Counted from the stretch's first letter, positions 19,046 through 28,023 are shown. The stretch is 64,000 nt of DNA from Vibrio lentus (GCF_002875945.1 NZ_MCZK01000102.1:124001-188000); one strand, 5' to 3'. The notes: generated by a model not told the origin, from the letters alone. Numbers and translations: made by a program.

Positions 19046-20608
19046 ATGGGTACTAAAATTAATAAACTAGCATTAGGTGTTGGCTTATTAGCAGCTTCTT
19101 CAGCGGCAACAGCAGCAGAAAAACCAAACATTCTTGCTATCTGGGGTGATGACATTGGTGTGTTCAACATCAGTGCTTACAACAACGGTATGATGGGTTA
19201 CGAAACACCTAACATCGACCGTATTGCTAACGAAGGCGCACTGTTTACCGATCACTACGGTCAACAGTCTTGTACTGCAGGTCGTGCTGCATTCCTAACA
19301 GGTCAAGAACCATTCCGTACTGGTCTTCTGACTATCGGTATGCCAGGTTCAGACCATGGTATTCCAGATTGGGCTCCAACTATCGCTGACCTTCTTAAAG
19401 AACAGGGCTACATGACTGCTCAGTTCGGTAAGAACCACATGGGTGACCAAGACAAACACCTTCCAACGAACCACGGCTTTGACCAGTTCTTCGGTAACCT
19501 ATACCACCTAAACGCGGAAGAAGAGCCAGAGACATACTACTACCCTAAAGACCCTGAGTTCCGTAAGAACTTCGGTCCTCGTGGTGTAATCAAGTCGACG
19601 TCTGACGGTAAGATTGAAGATACAGGCCCTATGACGCGTAAGCGTATGGAGCATGCTGATGAAGAGTTCCTAGAAGAATCTCTAGCGTTCATGGAAAAAG
19701 CAGTGAAAGCTGACAAACCATTCTTCATCTGGCACAACACAACACGTATGCACGTGTGGACTCGTCTACAAGAAAAATACCAAGGTAAATCAGGTATCAG
19801 CATCTACGCAGATGGCATGCTAGAGCACGATGACCAAGTGGGTATCCTTCTAGACAAGCTTGATGAGCTTAAAATCGCAGACAACACAATCGTAATCTAC
19901 TCTACCGATAACGGTGCAGAGACAGTATCTTGGCCTGATGGCGGTGCAACTTACTTCCACGGTGAGAAAGGTACAACTTACGAAGGTGGTATGCGTGTTC
20001 CTCAGCTAGTTCGCTGGCCTGGTACTATCAAACCGGGAACTAAGATCAACGACATCATGAGTCACCAAGACTGGATCCCGACTCTACTAGCAGCTGCTGG
20101 TGATGATAAAGTGGTTGAGAAGCTAGCTTCTGATAAAGGCGCGTCTTACAACGGTAAGAACTGGCGTGTACACCTAGATGGTTACAACTTCCTACCTTTC
20201 TTCGAAGGTAAAGAAGAGAAAGGCCCTCGTGACAGCATGCTTTACTTCTCTGCTAACGCTGAGCTAAACGCAGTACGTTGGAACGACTTCAAGATTTCAT
20301 TCGCTGTTATGGATGGTAACATCGTTGATGCGGTGCGTTTCCAACCAAACTGGCCTCAAGTAGTTCACCTACGTGCTGACCCATTCGAAAAAGCACCACA
20401 CGAATCTGGCATGTACCTACGCTGGATGGCAGACAACATGTGGCTATTCGTACCTGTAGGCGGCAAAGTACAAGAGTTCATGAACACGCTACCTGACTAC
20501 CCTATGCAGCAAAGCCAAGTGTTGAACCCTGGTAACTTCAACCAGAATGCTTACATGCTTCAAGGTAAACTTAAGCAACTAGAAGCAGCTGCGGCACAAG
20601 CTAAGTAA
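19046..20608 (+). CDS. Exported arylsulfatase-type sulfatase, apparently highly expressed
   Basis: 520 residues, paralogue of the divergent sulfatase. Signal peptide to about residue 24 (ATAAEKPN), WGDDIG at 33-38, and the modification signature at Cys76 (CTAGR), followed by GKNHMGD, STDNGAE and HGEKGTTYEG. The start is ATG 19046 behind TGGAG; an upstream in-frame ATG at 18989 would displace the signal peptide. Codon choice is strikingly uniform (GGT, CGT, CTA, AAC, GAC dominate) compared with its neighbours, suggesting high expression when induced. The substrate is probably a marine sulfate ester or sulfated glycan, but no polysaccharide-degrading genes are next to it. Confidence 0.9.
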   Translation: MGTKINKLALGVGLLAASSAATAAEKPNILAIWGDDIGVFNISAYNNGMMGYETPNIDRIANEGALFTDHYGQQSCTAGRAAFLTGQEPFRTGLLTIGMPGSDHGIPDWAPTIADLLKEQGYMTAQFGKNHMGDQDKHLPTNHGFDQFFGNLYHLNAEEEPETYYYPKDPEFRKNFGPRGVIKSTSDGKIEDTGPMTRKRMEHADEEFLEESLAFMEKAVKADKPFFIWHNTTRMHVWTRLQEKYQGKSGISIYADGMLEHDDQVGILLDKLDELKIADNTIVIYSTDNGAETVSWPDGGATYFHGEKGTTYEGGMRVPQLVRWPGTIKPGTKINDIMSHQDWIPTLLAAAGDDKVVEKLASDKGASYNGKNWRVHLDGYNFLPFFEGKEEKGPRDSMLYFSANAELNAVRWNDFKISFAVMDGNIVDAVRFQPNWPQVVHLRADPFEKAPHESGMYLRWMADNMWLFVPVGGKVQEFMNTLPDYPMQQSQVLNPGNFNQNAYMLQGKLKQLEAAAAQAK

Positions 20609-20649
20609 TCATTACTTTATGCTAAATAGTCACTGACTAGATTGAAGCA

Positions 20650-20685
20650 AAGCCGTGATAGCCATTTCGCTATCACGGCTTTTTT
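20650..20685 (+). terminator. Intrinsic terminator after the sulfatase
   Basis: 13-bp stem (20650-20662 with 20669-20681) and a run of six T. Strong. Confidence 0.92.
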
Positions 20686-21017
20686 GCATCTACTCGTTAT
20701 TAAGACTGTATTGGTTATTAAGTCTAAAAACTGGTTTCTGAAATGCACCAGATTTGAATCACACACATGATTGAAACGCCGCGTTCGTTACGATAAATTT
20801 TCTGCTCAATCATACCTCACTAACGAATACCAAATACCAAGCCTTAAGTTTCAACCTTTGGTCGCCTTCCTCATAGAACGAAGTTCTAACCCCTACGCTT
20901 GCAAGATTTCCATTATGAAACTAGATTTATATTTGTATACTTGTCGTTCACAGAGTAAGTGAGCTCATAAGGATTTTGAGCTGACAAAATGGTCTAAATT
21001 CAGATGGAACTAATGCG
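20686..21017 (+). other. Long leader region of the peroxidase-kinase operon
   Basis: About 330 bases without a convincing gene. A short ORF at 20771-20962 has no coding character and is not accepted. A weak AGCTCA/TGAGCT inverted repeat occurs around 20958-20983. Confidence 0.4.
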
Positions 21018-22124
21018 ATGAAAACTCCATATTTGGTAGGAATCGGCATTGCTATAACGTGTATTTCAATCGCAGCCTTAGTTTATGATGCTGCATCGTT
21101 CGACACTCACCATTCCCATGATGAGGAAAACAAAGCACCCCCTTCCTTAACTAGCGAGCATTCACACAAAAACACGAGCGCTAATACAGGTATCAGCAAT
21201 AACACAGGCATTAGCAACACAGGCGTCAGTTCTTCTGGTTTGCAAGTTTTCCCAATTCCCGATTCCATAGAAATAGACCACAAACTCGCAAGAATTGGGT
21301 GGGCACTGTTCAAAGACCCTAACCTCTCCTCAAATCAAAGCGTCAGCTGTGAAAGTTGTCATAGCTTAAAAACGAACGGAGCTGAAGTGATACCTGTGTC
21401 TATTGGCGTCAATGGCGCTGGAATGCGAAATTCACTCACGGTCTTTAACGCTGTCTTTAACTATCGATTCTTTTGGGATGGACGAGTGAACAACCTTGCT
21501 GACCAAATTGATGGCCCGGTGCACAACGTCGATGAAATGGATTCCAACTGGGAACTCATTACCAATTATGTATCCCAGTCGGACGACTACATTGATATGT
21601 TCCAAGCAGAACAGATACCCATTGATACTGCGTCGATAAAAGCCGTTTTAATTGAATTTATGCAAGGGCTAACCACCCCAGATGCGCCATTTGATCAGTA
21701 TTTACGTGGTGACACGAATGCCCTTTCTGAAACCGCACAACGCGGGTGGGAAACCTTTCAAGAAGAAGGCTGTATCCGTTGTCATCAAGGCACCAATATT
21801 GGTGGAGGTATGGTGATGCGATTCGGATATTTTGGGTTATCAAAGACAGGTTCAGAACGAAGTGAAGATCAAGGCCGCTTTATGTTTACTGCTCAACCTC
21901 AAGATAAACATCTATTTCGTGTCGCGAGCCTTAGGAATGTCGCGATTACGGCCCCCTATTTTCACGATGGACAAACCGCTACGTTAGAAGAGGCGATTAA
22001 GATTATGGGAGAGAGCCAGTTAGGAAAAACATTTGAACAACAAACCATTAGCGACATCAAAGTGTTTCTCGAATCTCTCACCGGTAACCGACCTCAGATG
22101 TTAGTGGAGTTTGAAAATGAATAG
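21018..22124 (+). CDS. Membrane-anchored di-haem cytochrome c peroxidase-family protein
   Basis: 368 residues. An uncleaved-looking TM helix (residues about 5-24) is followed by a His-rich stretch (HHSHDEE) and a Ser/Asn/Gly linker with an internal NTGISN repeat, then the bacterial di-haem peroxidase/MauG fold: N-terminal haem CESCH, LTVFNAVFNYRFFWDGR, C-terminal haem CIRCH near residue 253, and FRVASLRNVAITAPYFHDG. Classical members reduce H2O2 in the periplasm with electrons from cytochromes. Here it overlaps a hybrid histidine kinase by 8 bases, so a sensory role (peroxide or redox) is likely in addition to, or instead of, catalysis. Confidence 0.85.
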   Translation: MKTPYLVGIGIAITCISIAALVYDAASFDTHHSHDEENKAPPSLTSEHSHKNTSANTGISNNTGISNTGVSSSGLQVFPIPDSIEIDHKLARIGWALFKDPNLSSNQSVSCESCHSLKTNGAEVIPVSIGVNGAGMRNSLTVFNAVFNYRFFWDGRVNNLADQIDGPVHNVDEMDSNWELITNYVSQSDDYIDMFQAEQIPIDTASIKAVLIEFMQGLTTPDAPFDQYLRGDTNALSETAQRGWETFQEEGCIRCHQGTNIGGGMVMRFGYFGLSKTGSERSEDQGRFMFTAQPQDKHLFRVASLRNVAITAPYFHDGQTATLEEAIKIMGESQLGKTFEQQTISDIKVFLESLTGNRPQMLVEFENE

Positions 22125-24510
22125 AATCAGGCTCATATTCTTACTCTTTCTGGCTTTATTCATTGGCTTAGTCAGTTTGCTTACTCTCACCTATTTTGAG
22201 CATGAGAAGATCGCCAAATACGGAGGGGTCGTTCGAGAATTAGGGCATGAAGTGCTTGAGATGCGGGACCAGATAACCAGTACTGCCATTGCAGGTATCT
22301 CTAACCCCTATCAACTTTCAGCAAGCCTCGTGAACTTAGAAAAAGAACTGCAGAAACTCAAACAGAGCTATCAAAATACCAACATCCACTCCTCTTTATT
22401 TAGTGGGTTACCTACCGAACAATTACTCGATAATTTTTACCTGTCTTCAATGTCCAACATTGATACATTGGATAACCTTGTCGGTTTAAGTGTTGCACGC
22501 CAGTTTATCCTTCAATCTCTTACCAAGCGACTGATGGAAAGCGATTCTTTATCGCCTACATCGAGGATTAAAAGCGATCTTCTTGCTAGCATACTTCAAA
22601 TTGAAGCCGACCTTCCTCTGCAAGAAGAAGACTCAGATTTAGCACAACTGACGACCACATTTACTGAGCTGCATTTACAGCAAGGTGAGTTATTGTCAGG
22701 GATCCTCTCCGTTCAGAGCATGGAATACCTTGAACACGTTGAGCATGAGTTCACGAACCTACAAGATCAACTTAAAGGGCTTATTATTAAGCTTTTAGGG
22801 ATACTTTCCATTCTGATCTTCGCATTCTCGTTTGCCATTTTTATCCTGCGAATCTTTGAGTTAAAACGCAACAACCTAGCCTATCAGCAAGCCGCGGATA
22901 CGGCGCAAAAAGCCAATGAAGCCAAGTCTTTATTCCTCGCGACTATGAGCCATGAATTAAGAACCCCAATGAATGGTGTACTCGGTATTGCCCAGATCAT
23001 CAAAGATGATTCACAAGAAGCAGATACCCGTAAGCAAGCACAGGTGATCATTGATTCTGGCCAACACTTAGTCACAATACTTAATGACATTTTGGACTTT
23101 TCTAAAGTCGAACAAGGGAAAATGGAGTTGGAATACAGCCCGTTCTCAGTTCGTGATGTTGTCACCCACCTAGATAAAACACTCACTCCTCTTGCGGCTG
23201 ACAAAGGCGTCACTTTTACGATAAAAGATAACATCCCATCGAATATTCAATTAATTGGCGACCCGGCTCGTACCCGTCAAATACTCTTCAACCTCGCGGG
23301 GAACGCGGTCAAATTCACGGAGTCAGGAAAAGTCGAGGTTCAATTCGAGATTGCCAAAACCACTCCACCCAGCGTGAATATTTTAATCACGGATACCGGT
23401 ATTGGGATTGCAGAAGACAAAATCGACCATATATTCACAGCCTTTGAACAAGCCGAGCTTTCAACAACACGCAAGTTTGGCGGAACAGGTTTAGGCTTGT
23501 CGATTGTGAAGCAATTGGTCGAATTGATGGGCGGAAACATTGTAGTGACTAGCCAACTGAATGTTGGGACTCAGTTTTCACTGTCTTTACCACTCGAAAT
23601 GAAAGAGCTTGCAACAACAATAGAGGAAAAAGTCGAAAGCAAAACCAATACGGCTCTCGAAGACTTCACCGTCTTACTCGTTGAAGATAACAAGATAAAT
23701 GCCATGGTTATCAGAAAGTTCTGTGAATCACTCAACTTATCGGTAGAGAACGCTTACGATGGATTACAAGCACTCGACAAGTTAGCCTCTAACCAATATG
23801 ACTTGATCATCATGGATAACCACATGCCGAATATGAGTGGTATTGAAGCGATACAAAGAATTCGAAACGATCTCAAACTAACAACAGTGGTCTTCGCCTG
23901 TACAGCGGATGTCTTCAAAGAAGCACATGATGAATTCCTTGTATCTGGAGCCGATTTCGTTCTCACTAAACCCCTGCAAAAGAACAGCTTACAAAATGCC
24001 ATCAACGAATTTCACGAGCAGTTCGAGATACACAGAAATCAGATAGCTTTAACAAGCAGTAATAGCTCCCGTCATCACGACAACAATATCACCGTGTTAA
24101 CTCGCCACCCCAAAAACAAGCTACCCATTACTGAAGAAGAGATATCTAGGAGTCAATTACTCGTTGGAAACGAGCTTGGAAATGAAGAGAAGCTCGAATG
24201 CTTAGAATCGCTGGTAAGTGACTTAGAAAGCCAAATTGACGCACTGATAGAGATATTCTCGACAGCTAAGCCTGACGATTTACGCAGTACATTACATGCA
24301 GTAAAAGGCACGGCCACTAAGTTCCAAATGACAGAGGTACTTGATCTTGCCGCGTCAGCAGAATATACGACCGAACAACACCTCATGCCAGAGGCAGAGT
24401 TACTTCAACAGCTGATCAATCGATTGATGGTGAACAGCCACCAAGCTACGCGTCTAATACACAAACTCCACCAGCAATCTAAAACAACAAGAAATGAAGC
24501 ATCGAAATAA
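22117..24510 (+). CDS. Hybrid sensor histidine kinase (HisKA-HATPase-receiver-HPt)
   Basis: 797 residues. TM helix 1 near 4-25 and TM helix 2 near 224-246 enclose a ~200-residue helical periplasmic sensor. Then come HisKA with His279 (MSHELRTPMNG), HATPase (NAVKFTESG, DTGIGI, GGTGLGL), a receiver with Asp567 (IIMDNHMPNM) and an HPt domain with His727 (LHAVKGTA). This is a full phosphorelay in one chain, architecturally like ArcB/TorS kinases. The partner response regulator is not in the window. The start is ATG 22117 within the end of the di-haem peroxidase gene; a TTG two codons earlier is less likely. The overlap marks the peroxidase as the probable periplasmic signal input. Confidence 0.9.
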   Translation: MNRIRLIFLLFLALFIGLVSLLTLTYFEHEKIAKYGGVVRELGHEVLEMRDQITSTAIAGISNPYQLSASLVNLEKELQKLKQSYQNTNIHSSLFSGLPTEQLLDNFYLSSMSNIDTLDNLVGLSVARQFILQSLTKRLMESDSLSPTSRIKSDLLASILQIEADLPLQEEDSDLAQLTTTFTELHLQQGELLSGILSVQSMEYLEHVEHEFTNLQDQLKGLIIKLLGILSILIFAFSFAIFILRIFELKRNNLAYQQAADTAQKANEAKSLFLATMSHELRTPMNGVLGIAQIIKDDSQEADTRKQAQVIIDSGQHLVTILNDILDFSKVEQGKMELEYSPFSVRDVVTHLDKTLTPLAADKGVTFTIKDNIPSNIQLIGDPARTRQILFNLAGNAVKFTESGKVEVQFEIAKTTPPSVNILITDTGIGIAEDKIDHIFTAFEQAELSTTRKFGGTGLGLSIVKQLVELMGGNIVVTSQLNVGTQFSLSLPLEMKELATTIEEKVESKTNTALEDFTVLLVEDNKINAMVIRKFCESLNLSVENAYDGLQALDKLASNQYDLIIMDNHMPNMSGIEAIQRIRNDLKLTTVVFACTADVFKEAHDEFLVSGADFVLTKPLQKNSLQNAINEFHEQFEIHRNQIALTSSNSSRHHDNNITVLTRHPKNKLPITEEEISRSQLLVGNELGNEEKLECLESLVSDLESQIDALIEIFSTAKPDDLRSTLHAVKGTATKFQMTEVLDLAASAEYTTEQHLMPEAELLQQLINRLMVNSHQATRLIHKLHQQSKTTRNEASK

Positions 24511-24682
24511 CTAGGCTAGCTATAACGCATACAACCTTATAGTTTGCGTGAATAAGCACCAATTACGCTTTCAGGATCTGCCCTTACGTTAAGTTTCGGT
24601 GAATTTTACCAAATCGAGACAAGGCAACTTGAAATACTTCGTTCTGCATGAGATTGTAAAAATATCTCACTAAAATAACTGT

Positions 24683-25342
24683 ATGATTATGAAAACATTA
24701 CAATCCATTGCGCTGCTTTCCACAATTATCGTAGCACCACACGTGTTAGCTGACGTGACAATTGAAGTTCCTTCTAGCGTAGATGTCTTAGCGGTTAATG
24801 AAGCTAAGCCAGATCTTGACGGTAGTCTTTTCTCTTCTCACAAAACGCTAACCGTTCCAGACGGTCAAAACCAAATCGTATTCCAATATCAGCTGGCTTT
24901 TGATAAAGGTAACGACCGTGAGTTTGTTGATAGCGACGCTATTATCGCAACTTTTAGCGCTACTGACGCCGCATTGACGTTTGATATGCCTAAATACCGT
25001 AATACCGCTGAAGCGAAGAAAGGTTTTGAAAACCTAGATTGGAAATTGGTTGATGAAGACCAAAATGCAATCAGTGTTAAGCAAGACAAGCTAGTGAAAG
25101 ATGGGATGCAGATTGGTCGTAAATTCCCTCAAGAAGCGAAAGAGTACAATAAGAAAGGCGGCATTGCAGCGCTCGCAATGGGTACAGCAGCAGGCGCAAC
25201 AGCGGCCGTTGTTCAACCAGTAACGCTACCAGCAAAGATCGACGCAAACGCGGCGAATACTGCTGAAGAAATGCTTTATTTTTGGTACGACAAAGCTGAC
25301 GCTGAGACCAAACAAAAATTCAAAGATTACGTGAACAAGTAG
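24683..25342 (+). CDS. DUF2057 (YccT/CsgI-like) exported protein
   Basis: 219 residues with a signal peptide (cleavage after HVLA near residue 23) and the DUF2057 pattern: IEVPSSVDVLAVNEAKP, then DGQNQIVFQYQ. The E. coli homologue YccT is reported as an extracytoplasmic inhibitor of curli assembly; the Vibrio role is not known. A Gly/Ala-rich segment sits near 165-180. No Shine-Dalgarno is obvious; ATG 24683 and ATG 24689 are both possible. A strong terminator follows. Confidence 0.85.
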   Translation: MIMKTLQSIALLSTIIVAPHVLADVTIEVPSSVDVLAVNEAKPDLDGSLFSSHKTLTVPDGQNQIVFQYQLAFDKGNDREFVDSDAIIATFSATDAALTFDMPKYRNTAEAKKGFENLDWKLVDEDQNAISVKQDKLVKDGMQIGRKFPQEAKEYNKKGGIAALAMGTAAGATAAVVQPVTLPAKIDANAANTAEEMLYFWYDKADAETKQKFKDYVNK

Positions 25343-25367
25343 ATCGATTTATCGCTAGTTCAAACTA

Positions 25368-25398
25368 AAAAAGCTGGCACATCGTGGCCAGCTTTTTT
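25368..25398. terminator. Bidirectional intrinsic terminator
   Basis: Stem AAGCTGGC / GCCAGCTT (25371-25378, 25387-25394), T-run on the plus side and A-run on the other. It serves DUF2057 and the convergent small ORF at 25428-25586. Confidence 0.88.
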
Positions 25399-25427
25399 GT
25401 GTCTGTTTTAATGAATAAGTGTTCGCG

Positions 25428-25586
25428 CTAAACCAACTCAACAGAGAACGCTTCCCCATCAATTTTTGTTGGCCAGCCTAATAAGCCATATTCAGCAGCC
25501 AGTAAATGTGCACAACGGCTCGATACTCTGGTTCTAATCCAGTCGCCTATTCCACAGACCTTGTACTCCAAAACAGCCATTTTCAT
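25428..25586 (-). CDS. Small hypothetical protein, 52 residues
   Basis: An ATG-started ORF of 52 codons that fills most of an otherwise empty convergent interval and ends 34 bases before a terminator readable in its direction. A GGAG lies about 10 bases before ATG. The sequence begins MKMAVLEYKVCGIGDW and is of balanced composition, with two Cys and two or three Trp and no TM helix. I do not recognise a family. Confidence 0.5.
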   Translation of the reverse strand: MKMAVLEYKVCGIGDWIRTRVSSRCAHLLAAEYGLLGWPTKIDGEAFSVELV

Positions 25587-25776
25587 AACATCTCACTCCA
25601 CTCAAATTTAAATTTATAAATACAGAGTGCAAGTTATAGAGATAGTGAAAGCATGTATGTTCCAAAAGGAACACAGCACTGCAGTTTACTCATAAAGTTG
25701 TACATGTTCTGTCCTCAATCATCAAACCGAGGTTTAACTGACTAAGATTATTGAAATGACTGAAATCATTAGACGA

Positions 25777-26493
25777 TTAGGACTTTATATCTTCGACGGG
25801 GTTTCGCATCATCAAGTTCATTGGCGAAATACGCGCGTAAAGCCCTTCGACATCCGAGATGAACACTTTGCCTCTTTGAATGGTCACTAAACCTGCTTGT
25901 TCAATGCCTTTCAGTACTTCATTTAACCTCGACCTTGAGATCCCCGTAATCGTGCTCAATTGAGTCTGTGACACATTGATACTGACCGTTGCTCCCGTAA
26001 CGTTGGTTTGACGAGCTGCGAGCTCTAAGAGCACATAGATGGTTTTCTGTTCTTTCTCATGAATCGATGAGAGGTAAGCTTGCATCCAAATAGACTGTGC
26101 TCTGGTTCCACAATGAAGCAGCCATTTGAAGACCATACACTGCTCTTCAGCCAGTTCTAACACCTTCTCAGCAGGAAAAAGTACCATAGTGATGGGTTCG
26201 ACTTCTTCTGCGACGGCAAATAGGTTGTATTCGGCATGAATTGTCAAAGCGCCCATCCAATCGCCCTTACCTATCACGCCACCAGAAAGGCTCTTCATGT
26301 TCTCAGTAGAAAAGCAGACCCCTGCAGAACCGCTGAGAATATAAAAAACGCCAGGCAGGTTTTGAAATTTTTGTGTGATCTCTAGGCTATGAATTCCTGT
26401 CTTGTAAACAGCAATCTCAACGAGGCTATCGATCAAGTCTTGTGGCAAATCACAAGGCCACTGTATTTGTTCACTGATTGTTGGTTCTAGCAA
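25777..26493 (-). CDS. Crp/Fnr-family transcriptional regulator
   Basis: About 238 residues: a cyclic-nucleotide-binding-type beta barrel (residues about 20-125; GVFYILSGSAGVCF, GKGDWMGAL), a dimerisation helix and a C-terminal winged helix (VSQTQLSTITGISRSRLNEVLKGIEQAGLV). Cysteines are not arranged as an Fnr cluster and the barrel lacks the usual cAMP RxS motif, so the ligand is unknown. The chosen start is TTG 26493, because a perfect AGGAGG lies 9 bases upstream; a longer reading from 26514 would place that ribosome site inside the gene. Not obviously linked to neighbours. Confidence 0.85.
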   Translation of the reverse strand: MLEPTISEQIQWPCDLPQDLIDSLVEIAVYKTGIHSLEITQKFQNLPGVFYILSGSAGVCFSTENMKSLSGGVIGKGDWMGALTIHAEYNLFAVAEEVEPITMVLFPAEKVLELAEEQCMVFKWLLHCGTRAQSIWMQAYLSSIHEKEQKTIYVLLELAARQTNVTGATVSINVSQTQLSTITGISRSRLNEVLKGIEQAGLVTIQRGKVFISDVEGLYARISPMNLMMRNPVEDIKS

Positions 26494-26687
26494 CGGTTTA
26501 TTCCTCCTCGACAATCGCTGTATAAGGTAAACGCTGTATTTCCAGATCTTTAGATCTCTTTTAAATGTAGTTCATCATTTCGAAGGCAAGAGATCTTTAT
26601 TCAGATAAAATCATATATCTTAGTAGCTTAAGTCATTTACTTAGTTGGCGAATCATAGGTAGGAGAAACATAGGTAGGAGAAACAAA
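26494..26687. other. Intergenic region with a perfect 15-bp duplication
   Basis: About 190 bases upstream of the Crp/Fnr gene. At 26654-26683 a 15-bp unit (CATAGGTAGGAGAAA) occurs twice in perfect tandem. The stretch from 26714 to 26837 past the terminator also shows no gene. Confidence 0.55.
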
Positions 26688-26713
26688 AAACGACCAACAA
26701 TGGCTGGTCGTTT
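26688..26713 (-). terminator. Intrinsic terminator downstream of the adenine deaminase
   Basis: Stem AAACGACCA / TGGTCGTTT with a T-run on the minus strand (26685-26690), about 125 bases past the stop. Confidence 0.8.
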
Positions 26714-26837
26714 ATATTTTTTACGATGGATAAATTGCAGAGGATCGCAGACTATAAGCTAACTTTTAGTAATCTGCCTGCTAATTACCCCTCTATTAGA
26801 AAGCTAACTACTAGCTACCTCGTCTATTCAGAGCTAA

Positions 26838-27851
26838 CTAGAGCTCAACTGCTTGATCAAGGTACGCTTGAACCACATCTCGATACTGCTGCTTCAGTGA
26901 TTCTTCGATAAAGCTCGCTTCAATGGCATTCAAAGTAAACTGCGCCAACTCTTGCTTCGTCATCTCATGAGCTTGGCTCACTGCGTTGAAGTTATCCGAC
27001 ATGTAGCCACCAAAGTAAGCGGGGTCATCTGAGTTTATTGTCACAGCGACGCCTTTTCTCAGCAGTTCGACAATGTTGTGGTCTTCCATTACATCGAACA
27101 CGCGCAATTTGATGTTAGACAATGGACACACAGTCAGCGGCATTTTGGTTTCAATCAATTCGGCTATCAAAGCGTCATCTGTCATGCACTGCACACCATG
27201 GTCTACTCGGCTTACACTGAGCATTTCAATGGCATCCACGATGTTTTGAGCCGGGCCTTCCTCACCTGCATGAGCCACAGTCAGAAAGCCCGCTTGTTTG
27301 GCTTGTTGGAACACGCGCTTAAACTTCTCTGGCGGGTGGCCGAGTTCTGAGGAATCTAATCCAACCCCAACGATTTTATCTTGATGCTTGAGTACATCGG
27401 CGAACGTTTGGATTGCGCTCTCTTCAGACAGGTGACGCAAGAAGCAGGCAATAATTTGAGAGGTAATGCCTAGCTCTTTTCGTCCGCATTCAAGCGCACG
27501 ATGAATGCCGTTAATGGCCGTGTCGAATGCAATACCACGATCCGTATGAGTCTGAGGATCAAAGAAAATCTCTGTATGAATAACATTATCCGCTTTGCAA
27601 CGCTCTAAGTACGCCCATGTTAAATCATAGAAATCTTGTTCAGTGCGCAAAGCATCTGCACCTTGATAGTAAATATCAAGAAACGACTGCAAGTCATCAA
27701 ATTCGTATGCGCGTCTTAGTTGCTCTGGGGATGAGTAAGGCAGTTCAATGCCGTTGCGCTGAGCCAAATGGAAAAGTAACTCGGGTTCGAGTGAACCTTC
27801 AATGTGTAAATGCAGCTCTACTTTTGGAAGACCTTGAATAAATGCGTTCAT
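26838..27851 (-). CDS. add: Adenine deaminase (Add-family)
   Basis: 337 residues of the adenosine/adenine deaminase TIM-barrel family. Metal ligands: His14 and His16 in HLHIEG, His194 in VAHAGEEG, and Asp in NSDDP. The GLDSSELGHPPEKF segment and AYFGGYMSDNF match the adenine-specific branch (Pseudomonas PA0148-like) rather than E. coli Add, so the reaction is probably adenine to hypoxanthine plus ammonia. This fits the upstream riboswitch, which is adenine-type. Cytoplasmic purine salvage enzyme, transcribed alone. The ATG lies behind TAGGTGA, which can be sequestered in a hairpin. Confidence 0.9.
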   Translation of the reverse strand: MNAFIQGLPKVELHLHIEGSLEPELLFHLAQRNGIELPYSSPEQLRRAYEFDDLQSFLDIYYQGADALRTEQDFYDLTWAYLERCKADNVIHTEIFFDPQTHTDRGIAFDTAINGIHRALECGRKELGITSQIIACFLRHLSEESAIQTFADVLKHQDKIVGVGLDSSELGHPPEKFKRVFQQAKQAGFLTVAHAGEEGPAQNIVDAIEMLSVSRVDHGVQCMTDDALIAELIETKMPLTVCPLSNIKLRVFDVMEDHNIVELLRKGVAVTINSDDPAYFGGYMSDNFNAVSQAHEMTKQELAQFTLNAIEASFIEESLKQQYRDVVQAYLDQAVEL

Positions 27852-27855
27852 ATTT

Positions 27856-27877
27856 CACCTACTATGGATTTTAGGTG
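27856..27877 (-). promoter_or_regulatory. Hairpin hiding the add ribosome binding site
   Basis: CACCTA (27872-27877 side) pairs with TAGGTG (27856-27861), placing the Shine-Dalgarno of add in a stem. Upstream, complementary 8-mers at 27882-27889 and 27927-27934 can form another stem. Together they form a plausible translational expression platform. Confidence 0.6.
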
Positions 27878-27955
27878 TGCACTTACTCTGAATAATAGAC
27901 AGGATGTTTTTTGAACGCCATTACAAAGAGTAAGAACACAATTGTGATCTAAACC

Positions 27956-28023
27956 CTTCGTAATCAGCACTTTGCGGGAGCTGGTAGAGACCCCCAAACC
28001 ATATCATTGGGGTTATACGAAGC
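27956..28023 (-). ncRNA. Adenine riboswitch aptamer (purine class) upstream of add
   Basis: On the minus strand this reads P1 CUUCGU / ACGAAG, J1/2 UAUAA, P2 CCCCAA / UUGGGG with loop UGAUAUGG, J2/3 ending CUCUACC, P3 CAGC / GCUG with loop CCGCAAA, and J3/1 GAUUAC. Arrangement and loop sequences match the V. vulnificus add aptamer. The discriminating J3/1 base is U, specifying adenine rather than guanine. The J2/3 stretch has one U to C change compared with the known aptamers. The aptamer ends about 105 bases before the ATG, with a Shine-Dalgarno hairpin between. Confidence 0.95.

Noticed and set aside
1..20608. Sulfatase/phosphatase genes as part of a polysaccharide utilisation locus
   Set aside because: No glycoside hydrolase, polysaccharide lyase, TonB receptor or sugar transporter lies among them.
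20771..20962. 63-codon ORF between the sulfatase terminator and the peroxidase gene
   Set aside because: No ribosome site, unusual composition, no recognisable domain; it probably reflects an open frame in a leader region.
26726..26911. 61-codon plus-strand ORF overlapping the end of the adenine deaminase gene
   Set aside because: It starts inside the terminator region and runs antisense to a real gene.
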